Shown here one piece after another: positions 24,070-35,704 of a DNA stretch of 64,000 nt. Each line of letters opens with the position of its first letter. The first letter of the stretch is position 1. Made by a program: the position numbers and the translations under genes. The DNA is taken from positions 785,677-849,676 of the forward strand of contig NW_025842141.1 of NCBI RefSeq assembly GCF_002878395.1, read 5' to 3'. The notes under the pieces were generated by a model that did not search any database, was not told the origin of the DNA, and worked only from the letters and a program-made list of their open reading frames with translations. Source of the stretch: Capsicum annuum (Eukaryota > Streptophyta > Magnoliopsida > Solanales > Solanaceae).

Positions 24070-25302
24070 AGGGGGATATGGTGTTCTGCATTGTCAGAGT
24101 CATCTGTGTATTCTGGGTATAGATGACTTGAGACAACAAGTTCTTGCATAAGTGCATGGTGTGCACTACTCTATTATCCAGGGGCCACTGTGATATATTT
24201 CCACTTGCGGGAGATCTATTGGTAGAGTAAGATGAAGAGAGTCATTTCAGAGTTTGTGGCTAAGTACTCTACATCTCAGCAGGTTAAGATAGAGCATTAG
24301 ACGCCTAGTGGTTCCATGTAAGAGTTCATTGTTCCTACTTGGAAGTGGGAAGCGGTGAACATAGATTTCGTTATGGGGTTACTTTGAACTCGTCATTAGC
24401 ATAATTTAGTTTAGGTCATTATAGATAGGATCACCAAGTCAGATCATTTCTTTCCAGTTCATACCTCCTATTCAACCGAGGATTATGCCAAACTCTATAT
24501 CAAAGAGTTGGTCAGATTGCACGATACTCTATTTACTATTATCTCTTACAGAGGTACCCAGTTTACCTCTTACTTTTGGAAAGCATTACAAAAGGGTCTT
24601 GGTACCCTAGTCCATCTCACTACAACCTTTTATCCTCAAACTGATAGTCAAGCACAAAGGACCATTCAAACCATAGAAGATATGCTAAGGGCATGTGAAA
24701 TTAATGTCAAGGGAAGTTGGGATGACCACTTGCCTTTGATTGAGTTTACATATAACAATAACTATCAGTCCATTATTCATATGTCTTCATTTAAAGCTCT
24801 TTACGGTAGCAAATGCAAATCTCTAGTTGGTTGGTTCGAAGTCAGTGAGGCCTCAGTCATAAGGCCTGACTTAGTATTCGATGCCTTATAGAAGGTTCAG
24901 TTGATCAGAGAAAGGCTTTTTTCTACTCAGAGCCGACAGAAGTCTTATGAAGATGTCTGTAGAAAGGATCTCAAGTTCAAGATTGGTGACTATATCTATC
25001 AAAGGATCTCTCCCATGAAGGGAGTGAAGAGGTTCGACAAGAAGGGAAAGCTCAGTGCTCGTTATATCAGTCCCTTTAATATTCTCAGTTGGTTCGGCAA
25101 AGTAGCTTATGCGCTCGAGTTTTCTTCAGATCTAGCCTCGGTTCATCCAATATTCCATGTCACCTTGATCAAGAAATGCATAGGTGACACATCAGTCATA
25201 CTCCCTATTCAGAGCATAGATGTTCAAAATAGCCTATCTTATGAAGAGATTTCAGTTGAAATCCTAGACTATCTCTGCCAACTCAGGTCAAGCTCAAGGT
25301 AA
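24070..25302 (+). pseudogene. Element B integrase (pseudogene, catalytic residues lost)
   Basis: The zinc-binding N-terminal domain (24070-24300) is badly damaged by stops and shifts. The core follows: VNIDFVMGLL keeps the first Asp. The second catalytic segment reads IISYRGTQFTS (24538 on), where the usual SDRG Asp is Tyr. The third reads TDSQAQRTIQTIEDMLRAC, where the usual Glu is Gln. GPY/F-like C-terminal part: KGKLSARYISPFNILSWFGK, VAYALEFSSDLASVHPIFHV, KKCIGDTSVILPIQSIDVQN, SYEEISVEILDY, the entrance to the chromodomain region, which then ends at 25302 in unrelated sequence. A TAG at 24889 interrupts. Strand transfer would be impossible. Confidence 0.9.
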
Positions 25303-25683
25303 CAGTTCTCCTTAAGCTTTTCAGCTTCATGTATAGTATTCATTACAAACTTGATATCTAGTTTCATGCTCATGTTCTCATTATAACCTTAGTATTAAGT
25401 ACCATTTCATATTCAGTCATCCATTTATGTATTGGTTCAGTCCTATAATCATACATCAGATATGCATTCTCATTTTGAGAAACTTAGTTTATTAGAACAC
25501 CCAGTCATGCATACGTGAATCAGTTATGTGTCCATCAGATATGCATGTTCAATATGTTCAGTTTATCAGTCATGTAAGTCATGAGATCATGTTTCAGTCA
25601 TTCATGTTCAATTCATGTTCAGCTTATTATTTCCTCTCTCAGTCAGTCTCATTCGAGGACGAAAGTTCCCAAGGGGGAGATAT
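25303..25683 (+). other. Element B 3' untranslated region with polypurine tract
   Basis: Non-coding, with repeated CATTCA/TCATGTTCA/GTCATGCAT words. It ends with ATTCGAGGACGAAAGTTCCC and the purine tract AAGGGGGAGA (25671-25680) immediately before the 3' LTR. Confidence 0.75.
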
Positions 25684-27679
25684 AGTAAGATCCCATAAAG
25701 TTCTACGTCTAAAATTCAGCTCCCTAAGATTTACAAGCTCTAATACTTAGAAATTTTAGCTAAGTGTTCAAAACTTACCCTTACTTTAGACCTTCGAACT
25801 TTGGGGATTTATTTGACGACCTTCTTGACCTCCGTTTTTAGATTCCTTCCATCCATAAAGTTCAAGAACCCTTTTTTAAATTATGAACCTTGTTATTATA
25901 TTATGGTTTGATTTGTTCATGTAATTGATGTTTTAAAATCCCCAAGTTAGGGTCTTTGTGTGTTTTTATGAAGCTATGATATCATATGAGTTGAAAACAT
26001 GTAAATTTAGTTATTCATGGTGAATAATTTGATGATTACACCTATGCCTATGTTGTGTATGTAAGGTGTTTGATAAAATGCCTAAGAGATTAGAAATCAT
26101 GTATTATATCTAAATTTTGGCCTAAATAACCAATTCATTCTATACCCTTATGAAAACAACGACTTCTACGATATTGTATACATTATGATTCTTGATGGGA
26201 TGTTCATGAAACTAGATTTGATTGACTTATGTCATGTTGTTATATGCATTTCCTTCCATGTATAAAATTTTGAAGACTATGTATAGTATGAAATCCCCAA
26301 CTTATGGCACTATGAATTGTGGACTTTATTTCTATGATCAAGAGATATCATGACACGTCAGTTTCCTTCAATCGAGTCTTGGGGGTACTTGTACCCAAAA
26401 AATATAGCTTTGCCTAGAGCCAGTGTCATATTTACACGACACTCTCAGTTAAGTCATGTTCAGTAGAATTCAGTTAGTCATGTGACTCAAGAAAGTCAGT
26501 AACTCAATAATCTCAGTAGTATTCCATCAGTCAACAGAACTTCATGAACCCAGTTAGTTTAGTCCAGTTAATCATGTTCAGAGTTTATTCAGATAGGAGT
26601 ATGAATTATCATCGAGTAAACCCAAGGATAGAAACACACACTATCAAATGAGGGTGTAATTCTTAGAATTCATCCTTGTGTTCCAGAACTATGTAGCTAG
26701 CATAGGTTGAGACATCAACACTGCCAGATAAGGGCAGATGAGGGGGATAAGCACTGTCAAATGAGGGCCCTGCCATTCTCTTTTAGAGACACTGTCAGAT
26801 GAGGGTTACCCACATCTTATCTCTACTAGTGGTGCAGTATTGACACCCCTCTAATTAGGGCACAGATTGGATCCCATCTCAGCTATTATAGCACATTTGG
26901 GGCATGTCGGTCAAATAACTACTTCCCATAGTCTTAGTATTAGTCTCTATAAAAGAACTCAAATAGTTCTTTAGAATTTGGGACTATCAGATATAGTCAC
27001 ACATGTTATCGGTCATATTAGTAATCAAAACTCAGTTACCAGTCATGCTAGTTATCAGTAAATTCATGTTATCATGGTCTCAGCTATAGTACTATGTATT
27101 CATGCATGTATTCTCACATTCATACTATTTAGTTAGCCAGTATTATTCATGCATATGAAACCCATGCATTCAGTCTACCTCACATGCATACCAGTATATT
27201 CAAAGTACTGAAGTATTTTTTCTATGGTGTCTTATACCATAGGTGTAGACACACGGCTCCAGAGCATCAGTAGATTCCAGATATTAGCAGTCAGTCAGCA
27301 GTAAGTCCTCATCCTTTGAGGATGATATGATTTGTTACTTCATTATTACAGTACTTAGTTATTTCAGTCGCGGAGTTATTTCAATCGCGGAGTTAGTTGG
27401 GGACATGTCCCATCAACTCCTTATCAAGAAAGTTATGTTTTAGAGGCTTTTCAGACTATTATGATCAAACAATTATCTCAGTTGTTTTGGGTGTTTCATA
27501 CCATACCAGATGTTATGTTTTATTAGATTTGAACCTTATGGCTTTTCAGCCTTTATTTCTGCCTTTATTCAGTATATTATGTAGTGTACAAGTATAGATA
27601 TCAGTCATGGCTTAGCTTATGGTCCTTCATGGTCATGAGCACCATGTAGCATTCCAGGTACCAGATTTGGGGCATTACA
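25684..27679 (+). repeat. 3' LTR of element B (promoter region deleted)
   Basis: 1996 bp, beginning AGTAAGATCCCATAAAG (5' LTR: TGTAAGATCCTATAAAG) and ending GGGGCATTACA. CCTCCGTTTTTA joins directly to GATTCCTTCCATCC, skipping the segment that in the 5' LTR holds the GC-rich block, TATA box and splice-donor-like site. The junction has a short TTTA homology. Confidence 0.88.
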
Positions 27680-27684
27680 TGTGA

Positions 27685-29456
27685 CCTTTTTTAGATGTGA
27701 GACTTTGGTAGACTTTCCTGTGTTAGTCATAGTCAATTTTAATATTATTTATGGAATGGATTGGTTGGCTCCTTATTATGCTGTCATAGATTATTTTTCT
27801 AAGAATGTAACTTTAGCTTCACCGGGTGTGCCAAGGATAGATTGGAAGGGACACTTCATTCGGGTCCTAAGAGGATTATATCTTTTGTTCAGGGTCATAA
27901 ATTGGTTGAAAGGGGATGTTTGTCTTACTTGGATCATATTCGTGACACTAGTATTGTATCACTTCCTTCCTTGGATTCTGTTCATGTTATTCGTGAGTTT
28001 ATAGATGTGTTTCCTATAGACTTTCCTGATATGCCTCCAGATCGAGATATTGATTTTGCTAATGATGTTAAGTCAAGCACCAAGACCATTTTTATTCCTC
28101 CTTATAGGATGGCCCCAGAAGAGTTGAAGAAACTGAAGGACCAGTTGCATGAGTAGTCGAATAAGGGATTTATCTAACCTATTATTTCACCTTGGAGTGT
28201 TACTATCTTGCTTATGAATAAAAAGGTTGGGTCTATGCTTGATGTGTATTATTTATCGACAGTTGATCAATAAGATGATGGTTAAGTATAAGTATCTTTT
28301 TCTTTGCATTGATGATTTATTTGATCAGTATTAGGGTGTTGTGGTGTTTTCAAAGATTGATTTGAGGTCCGATTATTACCAGTTGAGGATTAGAGCTTTG
28401 GACATTCTGAAAACTTTTTACCCTTGATATGGTCATTATGAGTTCTTGGTCATGTCTTTCAGGTTGACCAATTCCCCTGCCGCATTCATGAAGTTGATGA
28501 CTCAGGTGTTTCGATCATATCTCAACTCTTTTTTATTGTGTTTATAGCTGATATCTTGGTTTATTCCAAGATTGAGATTGAGCATGAGGAGCATTTGCAG
28601 ATTGTTATTTAGATATTGAGGGATGAGAAATTATATGCCAAGTTTTCTAAGTGTGAGTTTTGGTTGGAGTCTATTTCTTTCTAGGGTAATGTAGTGACTA
28701 AGAAAGGTATTATGGTTGATACAACCAATGTTGTAGTGTTTTGTGATTGGGATAGACCTACTTCGCCCACCGAGATTAAGATTTTTGTTGGCTTAGCAGG
28801 TTATTATCGACATTTTTAAGGGTTTCTCATCAATTGCATCTCTATTGACCAAGTTGACCCAGAAGAAGTTTTTTTTTCAATGGTTCGATGCTTGTGAGGC
28901 GAGCTTTCAAAAGCTCAAGGATTTGTAGACTTCAGCTCCCATCTTGACTTTTTCCAAAGAGAGCGTGGGATTTATCATCATTTGTAATGCTTCAGCTATT
29001 AGGTTAGGTATTGTGTTGATGAAGGAGGGCAAGGTTATTAATTATGGATCTCATCAGTTGAATATTTATGAAAGGAATTATCTTACCCATGATTTATAGT
29101 TGTGCGCAGTCATGTTTCCCTTGATGTTATGGAAGCACTAATTGGAGTTTGTTGTGAGATCTTCTCGAATCATGGTAGCCTTCAGAACTTCTTCACCCAG
29201 TGAGATCTTAAAATGAGGCAAAGTCATTGTCTTGAGTTGCTTAAGAATTATGACTTGACTATTCTCTACTATACGGGTAAGGCTAATATGGTTGCGGATT
29301 CCTTGAGCTGAAAGTCGACTAGCATAGGTAGCTTTGCGCATCTTTTGACACAAGAGAAACCTTTTGGTCTTAGAGGTTCATTCTTTAGCTAACCAGATGG
29401 TTAGACTTGATATTTCCACACCTGGACATATCTTGGCATTTATGGAGGCTAGATAT
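27685..29456 (+). pseudogene. Element A protease C-terminus, RT and RNase H (pseudogene)
   Basis: Resumes the A polyprotein after element B. Protease: CETLVDFPVLVIVNFNIIYG, MDWLAPYYAVIDYFSKNVTL. After a frameshift near 27840: DSVHVIREFIDVFPIDFPDM, IFIPPYRMAPEELKKLKDQL. The RT fingers (28160-28400) are heavily broken. The catalytic box reads [11 protein letters not shown] (about 28540), first Asp to Ala. Later: YAKFSKCEFWLES, VGLAGYYRHF. RNase H: LTKLTQKKFFFQWFDACEAS, GFIIICNASAIRLGIVLM (the usual catalytic DAS is NAS), INYGSHQLNIYERNYLTHDL. The linker ends with MEARY at 29456 where solo LTR C is inserted. Much more decayed than element B. Confidence 0.85.
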
Positions 29457-31858
29457 TATAATACCCCGTACATCTACCTAGCTTGAAATCATCCCAAGTA
29501 TGTTAGAAACTTACTTTGAAAGATGAATCCACTTTTATATAAGTGGATTTCTTTTAGATTTTCACTTTTTTTCATGTGACAAATTGAATTAGCTTTCCAA
29601 TAATACCAATTTCGTCCAAATCCTGTATTGGGGTAGAAAGTTATGGCTATTTTACAGAAAGCAGTCAAAACTGCCCAGGTGCGACTGTGAGGGTCGACGG
29701 ACCGTTGAGCTAGCGACAGACCATCAAGCTAGTGACGGACCGTCGCCTAAGCCGTCGTAGCGGAGGCAGTGAGATAACCTTCTGCCTAAGGGCGATGGCT
29801 CAAGCTGACGAACCGTAGAGCTAGAAATGGACTGTCGTCCAAGCCATCGCAATAGAGGCAGTGAACCCCTATTCGGCCCAGGTGCGACGGTCAGTGCCGA
29901 CGGACCGTCGACCCAGTGATGGGCCGTCGCACCCACTATCGCATAGTTTGTTCAGCTATTTTAAGTCATTTTTATAAGGGGTTTTGGTCTTTTACCACTT
30001 GTTTTAACCCCTAATAATATCATATCAAGGCTCATAATTTCATTATCCATCTACAACATAAAATTAGGGTTTCCTTTCAAATATAATCCCCAAGACTAAG
30101 AAACCCTAGGTATTTAATTTTAAGTCAAGGATTCAAGTTTTCCTTCATCAATCTTAAAGAAATCAATCACCCAGGTATGTCATGTGTTGATTCATGTGTC
30201 CTTTTCACCCATGAAGCTTAAGAATCTCTTTTCAAAATCCAAGATTTGTGTATTTATTAGTGTTAATGATTTATATTGAATTGAAATTCATGGTCAGGAT
30301 GTTGTGGGGTTTTGATACATGTGTAGACCTTATGGTGATTTAGAACTTGTACTTCATGAAATCTCCAACTTATTGTATTATGGATTGTGATGTTGGTCAC
30401 GTATTTAAGAAAGTCATGCTTTGTTGGTTTTATGTTATTGAGTTCTGGGGGTACTTGTACTTGAAAATTAGTTGTGTGCCTAGAGCCAGTGTCATGTTTT
30501 ACAAATACTCTCAGTTGAGCCATGTTTATAGAAATTCAGTCAGTCTTGTGACTCAGGAAAACTCAGTAAACTCAGTAATGTCAGAAACCTCAGAAATTCA
30601 GTAATCTCAGTAGTGTTCCATCAGTCAATGGAACTTACTTAACTCAGTCCAGTCAGTTCAGTTAATCATATTTAGTGTCTATCTAGATAGGAGTTGAAAT
30701 TAGCACTGAGCGAACCCAAGGATGGGAACCCACCTATTATATGAGGGTGTAATTCTTAGGAGAAATTCTTGCATTCCAGAACTGCATAGCCAGCTTATGT
30801 TGAGACATCATAGCCTATTATATAAGGGAAGATAAGGTTGCTTAACTTGTTATATTAGGGTTCCCACTGTTCTCACTAGAGTTACCTGTTATATAAGGGT
30901 TACTCACAGATTGTCCTTACTAGTGGCATGATATTGACACCCTTCTAATTGGGGTTACAATTTGGACCCCAACTCAGCCATACTGGTATATTAGGGGCAT
31001 GTCGGTTGGATGACTACTTCCCACAGTTTCAATTATAGATCAGGACTGTCAAATATAATTATTCAGTCTCAGTAATAGAACTCAGATAGTTATATAGAAT
31101 TTAAGACTGTCAGATATAGTCAACTTAGAATAGTATGAAACTCTACTAGTTCATCAAAATCTAGATTTAAGATACAGTCACTCAGTAACAGTTATTTCAG
31201 TTATACAGTTATCAGTATCTCATTTTATCAATACTCAGGATCAGTATTAGGTTATCACAAACTCGTTTATAGTTATTATGTATTCATGCATGCATTCTCA
31301 AGTTTATGTTAACCAATAATTAGTATAGTTCATGCATGTGAACCTTTGTATTCAGCCTACCTCACATGCATACTAGTACATTCCAACGTATTGACACATT
31401 TGCACTATGGTGTTTTATACCATAGGTTAAGAAGCATGAGCTCAACAGCATTAATAGTATTCCAGTCTCAGCAGTCCAAGTTAGCAGTGAGTCCTCATCC
31501 TACGAGGACATGACCATTATTTTATTATCTCATCAATTAATATATTAGTTAGAGTTAGTTTGGGACATGTCCCATCAGCTCCTTATTCAGACAGTTCAGT
31601 GAGTTAGCGACTTTTTAGAATACAGTATGTTTAGACAGTTTATTTTAATTGTTTTGGGTATTTCATACCCCATCCATATGTTATGTTTAATCAGTTATGT
31701 TACAGTTTTGAACCTTATGGCCTTACAGCCTTTATTTCCGTATTTATACAATGTATTATGTAGTGTTCAGGTACAAATATCAATCATGGGTTAGCTTGTG
31801 GTCCTCTGGGGTCATGAGCACTGTGTAGTATTTCGGGTACCAGATTCGGAGCATTATA
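29457..31858 (+). mobile_element. Solo LTR C (chromovirus, B-related)
   Basis: The 2402-bp insert starts TATAATACCCCGTACATC and ends GGAGCATTATA (intact relatives TGTAATACCC... and GGGGCATTACA). Flanks GATAT (29452-29456) and AATAT (31859-31863) match at 4/5, and A reads across once it is removed. Contents: a GC-rich block with GACGGACCGTCG/CCGTCGC/AAGCCGTCG repeats (29680-29940), a TATA-like TTTATAAGG, splice-donor-like CCCAGGTATGT (30170-30180), four TRTTATAT(R)AGGG motifs (30730-30900), and the conserved 3' third with CTATGGTGTTTTATACCATA. No coding sequence. A 70-codon GC-rich open frame at 29724-29936 is chance. Confidence 0.85.
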
Positions 31859-32995
31859 AATATTCTTTGATGGAGAATATTTAAGCTCATCAGTTTGATA
31901 ATGTTGGATTGAGGTTGATTCGAGATAAGGTGTTAAGCGGGTAGGCAAAGGAAGCCTTTACTGATTCAAATGGAGTTTTGAGGATTAGGGGCCAATTTTG
32001 TATGCCAAGTGTAGTTATTGGATTAGGTTGATATTAGAGGAAGCCCATTTTTACAGTTATTCTATCCATCCAGGTGTGACTATAATGTATCGTAATTTGA
32101 GGTAGCACTACTAGTGGGTGGTGTAAGGTGAGATATAGTGGATTTTATGGCTCATTTCCTATGTTGTCAGCAGGTGAAGGCCGAGCATATGAGACCTGGT
32201 GGATTGCTTCAATGATTACCCATTTCTCGAGTAGAAGTGGAAATGGATCATCATTGACTTTGTGATTGTTTTGCCTTATACATCTCATGGTTTTGATAGT
32301 TTTTGGGTCATCGTGGATCGATTGACCAAGTCAACATATTTTATTTCAGTTCAGGTCTCATTAAATATCGAGAGGTTGGCCCGTATCTACATTTATGAGA
32401 TTATGCATCATCATGGTGTGTCGGTGTCCATTATTTTAAATCGAGGTCCTATGTTTACATCTCACTTTTGGAAGATTTTTCAGGATGAATTGGGTACTTG
32501 GGTTGATCTTAGCAGAGCGTTTCACCCCCATATTGATGCCCAATCAGAGCAGACAATCCCACTTTTGGAGGATATGCTCCGCACATGTGTGATTGATTTT
32601 GGTGGCCAGTGGGAGCAGCATTTGGCTTTAGCAGAGTTTGCTTATAATAATAACTACCATTCCATTATTGATATAGCTATTTTTGAGGTGTTGTATGGTA
32701 GGAATTGTTCTACTTAATTGGTTTGTTTGATGTTTCAGAGGTGATACCTCGAGGTACGGACTTGCTTTGTGAGTCTTTGGATAGAGTTCAGATCATTCAG
32801 GATGAGTTAGAGCGGCTTAAAGTTGGCAAAAGTGCTATGCTGATCGTAGACTTCATGCCTTGAGATTTGGTGTTGGCGATCGTGTTTTCATTTGAGTTTC
32901 ACTCATAAAGGGTGTGATGAGGTTTTGGAAGAGGGGAAAGCTTAGCCCCAGATATATTTGTCCATTTGAGATTCTTTGGACTGTTGGTGATGTGG
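31859..32995 (+). pseudogene. Element A integrase, N-terminal and core domains (pseudogene)
   Basis: Follows solo LTR C. The linker AHQFDNVGLRLIRDKVLSG and GVLRIRG leads to a broken zinc domain (32030-32200). Core at 32262-32717: LPYTSHGFDSFWVIVDRLTK, IILNRGPMFTSHFW, where the second catalytic Asp is Asn. The third motif AQSEQTIPLLEDMLRTC keeps the Glu. Then WEQHLALAEFAYNNNYHSII and EVLYGRNCST. Continuation 32718-32995 includes the equivalent of RYICPFEILWTVGDV, ending at GDV where solo LTR D is inserted. Confidence 0.87.
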
Positions 32996-35349
32996 TGTAA
33001 GACCCCGCGAAGTCCTAGTCATTTCAGTCCTTTATAGCATGAAAAACAAGGTCCCAAACTTAAAAAATTTCAGCTAAGTGTTGACCCTTAGTCTCATTTT
33101 TGGCCTCGATATTTCAATGGAATCATTTATGCTCTTTTCGGCCTTAGATTGTAGATTTTGAAATTGATTCATGTTCAGGGTTATATATAGGTCATCTTGG
33201 GTGAGTTTTAGACTTTCTGAACATTGTTTGAGTCACTTTTGGGTGACCAAAATAGCAAGCCAACACGATCATTATGCGTCGCATTGTCTATCGTGTCAGC
33301 TCTATTGACACGACACGTCGGTGATCGTGTCGACCCCATCGACGCATCACATTACCTATTGCATCACTGGGCAAGTTTTGTGTATAAAGTTATGGGTTTG
33401 TGGGGGATAATTAAGTCATTTTCCTCCCACATTATATCCCTATCACACGAAATTCAGCCCCACAATAGGCAAAATATATTCACTTATTCAAAAAATCCTC
33501 TTAAGAAATAAACCGTAGTTTATCAATCTCAACATCAAGTTCCAAGAAATCCCCAACAATCTTCACGAATTTCATCACTTGAGTATGTTAGGTGTTCATC
33601 CTTGGGTTTCCTTCCACCCTTGGAGTTCAAGAACCCTTTTCAAAACTTGAATTATGATTCCTGTGTTATGAATTTAATTATGCTCATGTTTGTGTTGTTA
33701 TTTAAGTTTCAAAGTTAAGAAAATATGAGTTTCATGTAAAATAGATCAATGGGTATGTTGGTTGATGTAGATCTCATATCAAACCCTTGAATTGTGAACT
33801 GATTGTTGTAGTCATGATGCATTAACATGTTGTTCATTCCTATGTACAAGGTTATGCCTCCTAAAAGTTTGACAAAATATCTAAGTGAGTGAATTGTGCA
33901 TTATGATCTTTTGGTGATTTTAGTATTAAAATCATGATATTACTACATGTTTAAACTATTCCCATGCTTAATCTATATCTTACAAGTGTTTGATAAAATA
34001 TCCATATGATTAAATCATACATGGTAACCTATTGTTGTTTTGTTTAAGTTCTGATATGAGTTTATCAATTATTCTATCGAGTCCTGGGGTATTTATTACC
34101 CAAAATCTAGTTGTTTACTTAGTTGCGGTAGTTATATAATAATCCTAGTAAAGGTCAACAATAGTAGTACTCAGCCAGCTAACAAAACTCAGTGACCTCA
34201 GTCCAGTTCAGTCAGTCAACACGATCAGGGTCAGTTCAGTCAAGCTTAGTACAATCTAGTGATCAATGTCTTTCAGTTGGGAGTAGGATTCAGCACCAAG
34301 CGAAACTAGGGATGGGGGCATTCTTGTCAGTTAGGGTTTGACCCTTAGTAGTAATTCTTGAGCTACAGAACTGCGTAGCCAGTGTAGGTTGAGATATCTT
34401 CCTGCCAGATAAGGGTTGACACATCTCATATGAGTTTTCCTGCCAGTGAGGGCTGAGAAAAATTTTTCCTGCCATTTAGGGTGACTCACAGCCAGTGTTT
34501 TTACCGATGGCATGGTACTAGCACCCTTCTAATTGGGGTTACAGGTTGGACCTCTATCAGTTCAAAACGGAGAATGTCGGTTAGATGAACACTCCCACAA
34601 TTATAGTTTCAGTCTAAGTATTTATTAAAGAACTCAGTCAATTCTAAAGAACTGCAGCTATCAGTTATCAGATACTTAGCCATCAGAATTTAGTACTCAG
34701 CTTCAGTATAATCTCATATACATGATATATACCGATATGCGCAGTATTGCATATTTAGTATGTTCAGTAGTTATAGTTTTGCATATACTCTCATCTCGTT
34801 ACTTTATGATGTTTATTCAATCAGTTATCATCTCATGCATATGAACCCATATATATCAGCCTTACCTCACTTAGCATACCAGTACATTCCACGTACTGAC
34901 GCTTACTTTATTTTATGCTATGATGTCTCATACCGTAGGTTCGGATGCTCAAGTTCCTAACCGTACTTAGCATCTTAGGCTATCAGCAGCAGTTATAGTG
35001 GTGATTCCTCATATTTTGAGGAAAAAGTTTACCTATTTCAGTTTTTTTAGTAGTTCAGTAGTTATTTCAATCGGAGTTAGTTGGGGGTTTGTCCCATCAA
35101 CTCCATATTTAGACAATTAGAGGCTTTCAGACTAGCATAGTCAGTTATTCAGTTTTCAGATGCTATTATCAGTTTTACTCTGTTATTATTTCAATATTTT
35201 GAGAACCTTATGGCATTTTTAGATTTTTTTCGAATATATTCTAGTATTATATTCAGTGCTCACAGAAGGTATCAGTCATGGGTTAGCTTGTGGTCTTTCG
35301 GGATCATAAGCACTGTGTGACACAGATGGTCCAGTCTCGAGGCATTACA
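32996..35349 (+). mobile_element. Solo LTR D (chromovirus, B-related)
   Basis: The 2354-bp insert starts TGTAAGACCCCGCGAAG and ends CGAGGCATTACA. Flanks TGTGG (32991-32995) and TATGG (35350-35354) match at 4/5. Removing it rejoins integrase GDV to VYELTLPP. It holds a GC-rich block with CACGATCAT/CGTGTCAG/GACACGACACG/GATCGTGTCG words (33260-33370), a TATA-like CATTATATCCC, a TTGAGTATGT site (33580-33588), four TGYCAGNTNAGGG-type motifs (34325-34485), and the conserved 3' third. No coding sequence. Confidence 0.87.
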
Positions 35350-35354
35350 TATGG

Positions 35355-35700
35355 TTTATGAGTTAACTTTGCCCCCTTATTTATCAGTTGTTCATCGAGT
35401 TTTTCATGTTTTTATGCTTCATCTCTATATTCTTGATGAGTCTCATGTCATTCATTGGTAGTCAGTTCAGTGAGATGAGCGATTATCCTTTATTGAGGAG
35501 CCAGTCTCCATTTAAGCTAGGGATGTCAGGCAGTTTTGCTCTAGAGTTATACTTGTGGTTAAGGTTCAGTAGAGACATCGATCTATAGATGAGGCTACTT
35601 GGGAGGTTGAGTTTGATATGTGTAGTGCTTATCCTCAACTCTTCATTTATTTAGGTATTTTTTCCTTTAGTTCAAGAATGAACTAGAATTTTTATGGTGG
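35355..35700 (+). pseudogene. Element A integrase C-terminus with chromodomain (pseudogene)
   Basis: Reads VYELTLPPYLSVVHRVFHVF and LHLYILDESHVI, then in a shifted frame ARDVRQF, VILVVKVQ, stop, RHRSIDEATWEVEFDM and YPQLF. The VVKVxWRHR..EEATWE pattern is the chromodomain of plant chromoviruses, thought to steer integration to marked chromatin. A purine-rich ATGGTGGATGA precedes the 3' LTR and is the likely polypurine tract. Confidence 0.82.
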
Positions 35701-35704
35701 ATGA

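Larger units (their letters stand above)
18208..27679 (+). mobile_element. Element B: full-length chromovirus LTR retrotransposon nested in A
   Basis: The 9472-bp element starts TGTAAGATCC and ends GGGGCATTACA. Flanks are TGTAA (18203-18207) and TGTGA (27680-27684); the host protease codons Val-Val-Thr (GTT GTG ACC) show TGTGA is the original. The LTRs are 18208-20639 and 25684-27679, with PBS, gag with CCHC, protease, RT, RNase H, integrase, the start of a chromodomain-like tail and a polypurine tract in order. In-frame stops are frequent but frames are largely preserved, so it looks younger than A. The integrase has lost two catalytic residues. Confidence 0.9.

Noticed and set aside
29724..29936. 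GC-rich 70-codon minus-strand frame
   Set aside because: Produced by the repeat cassette of solo LTR C; no counterpart in other LTRs.
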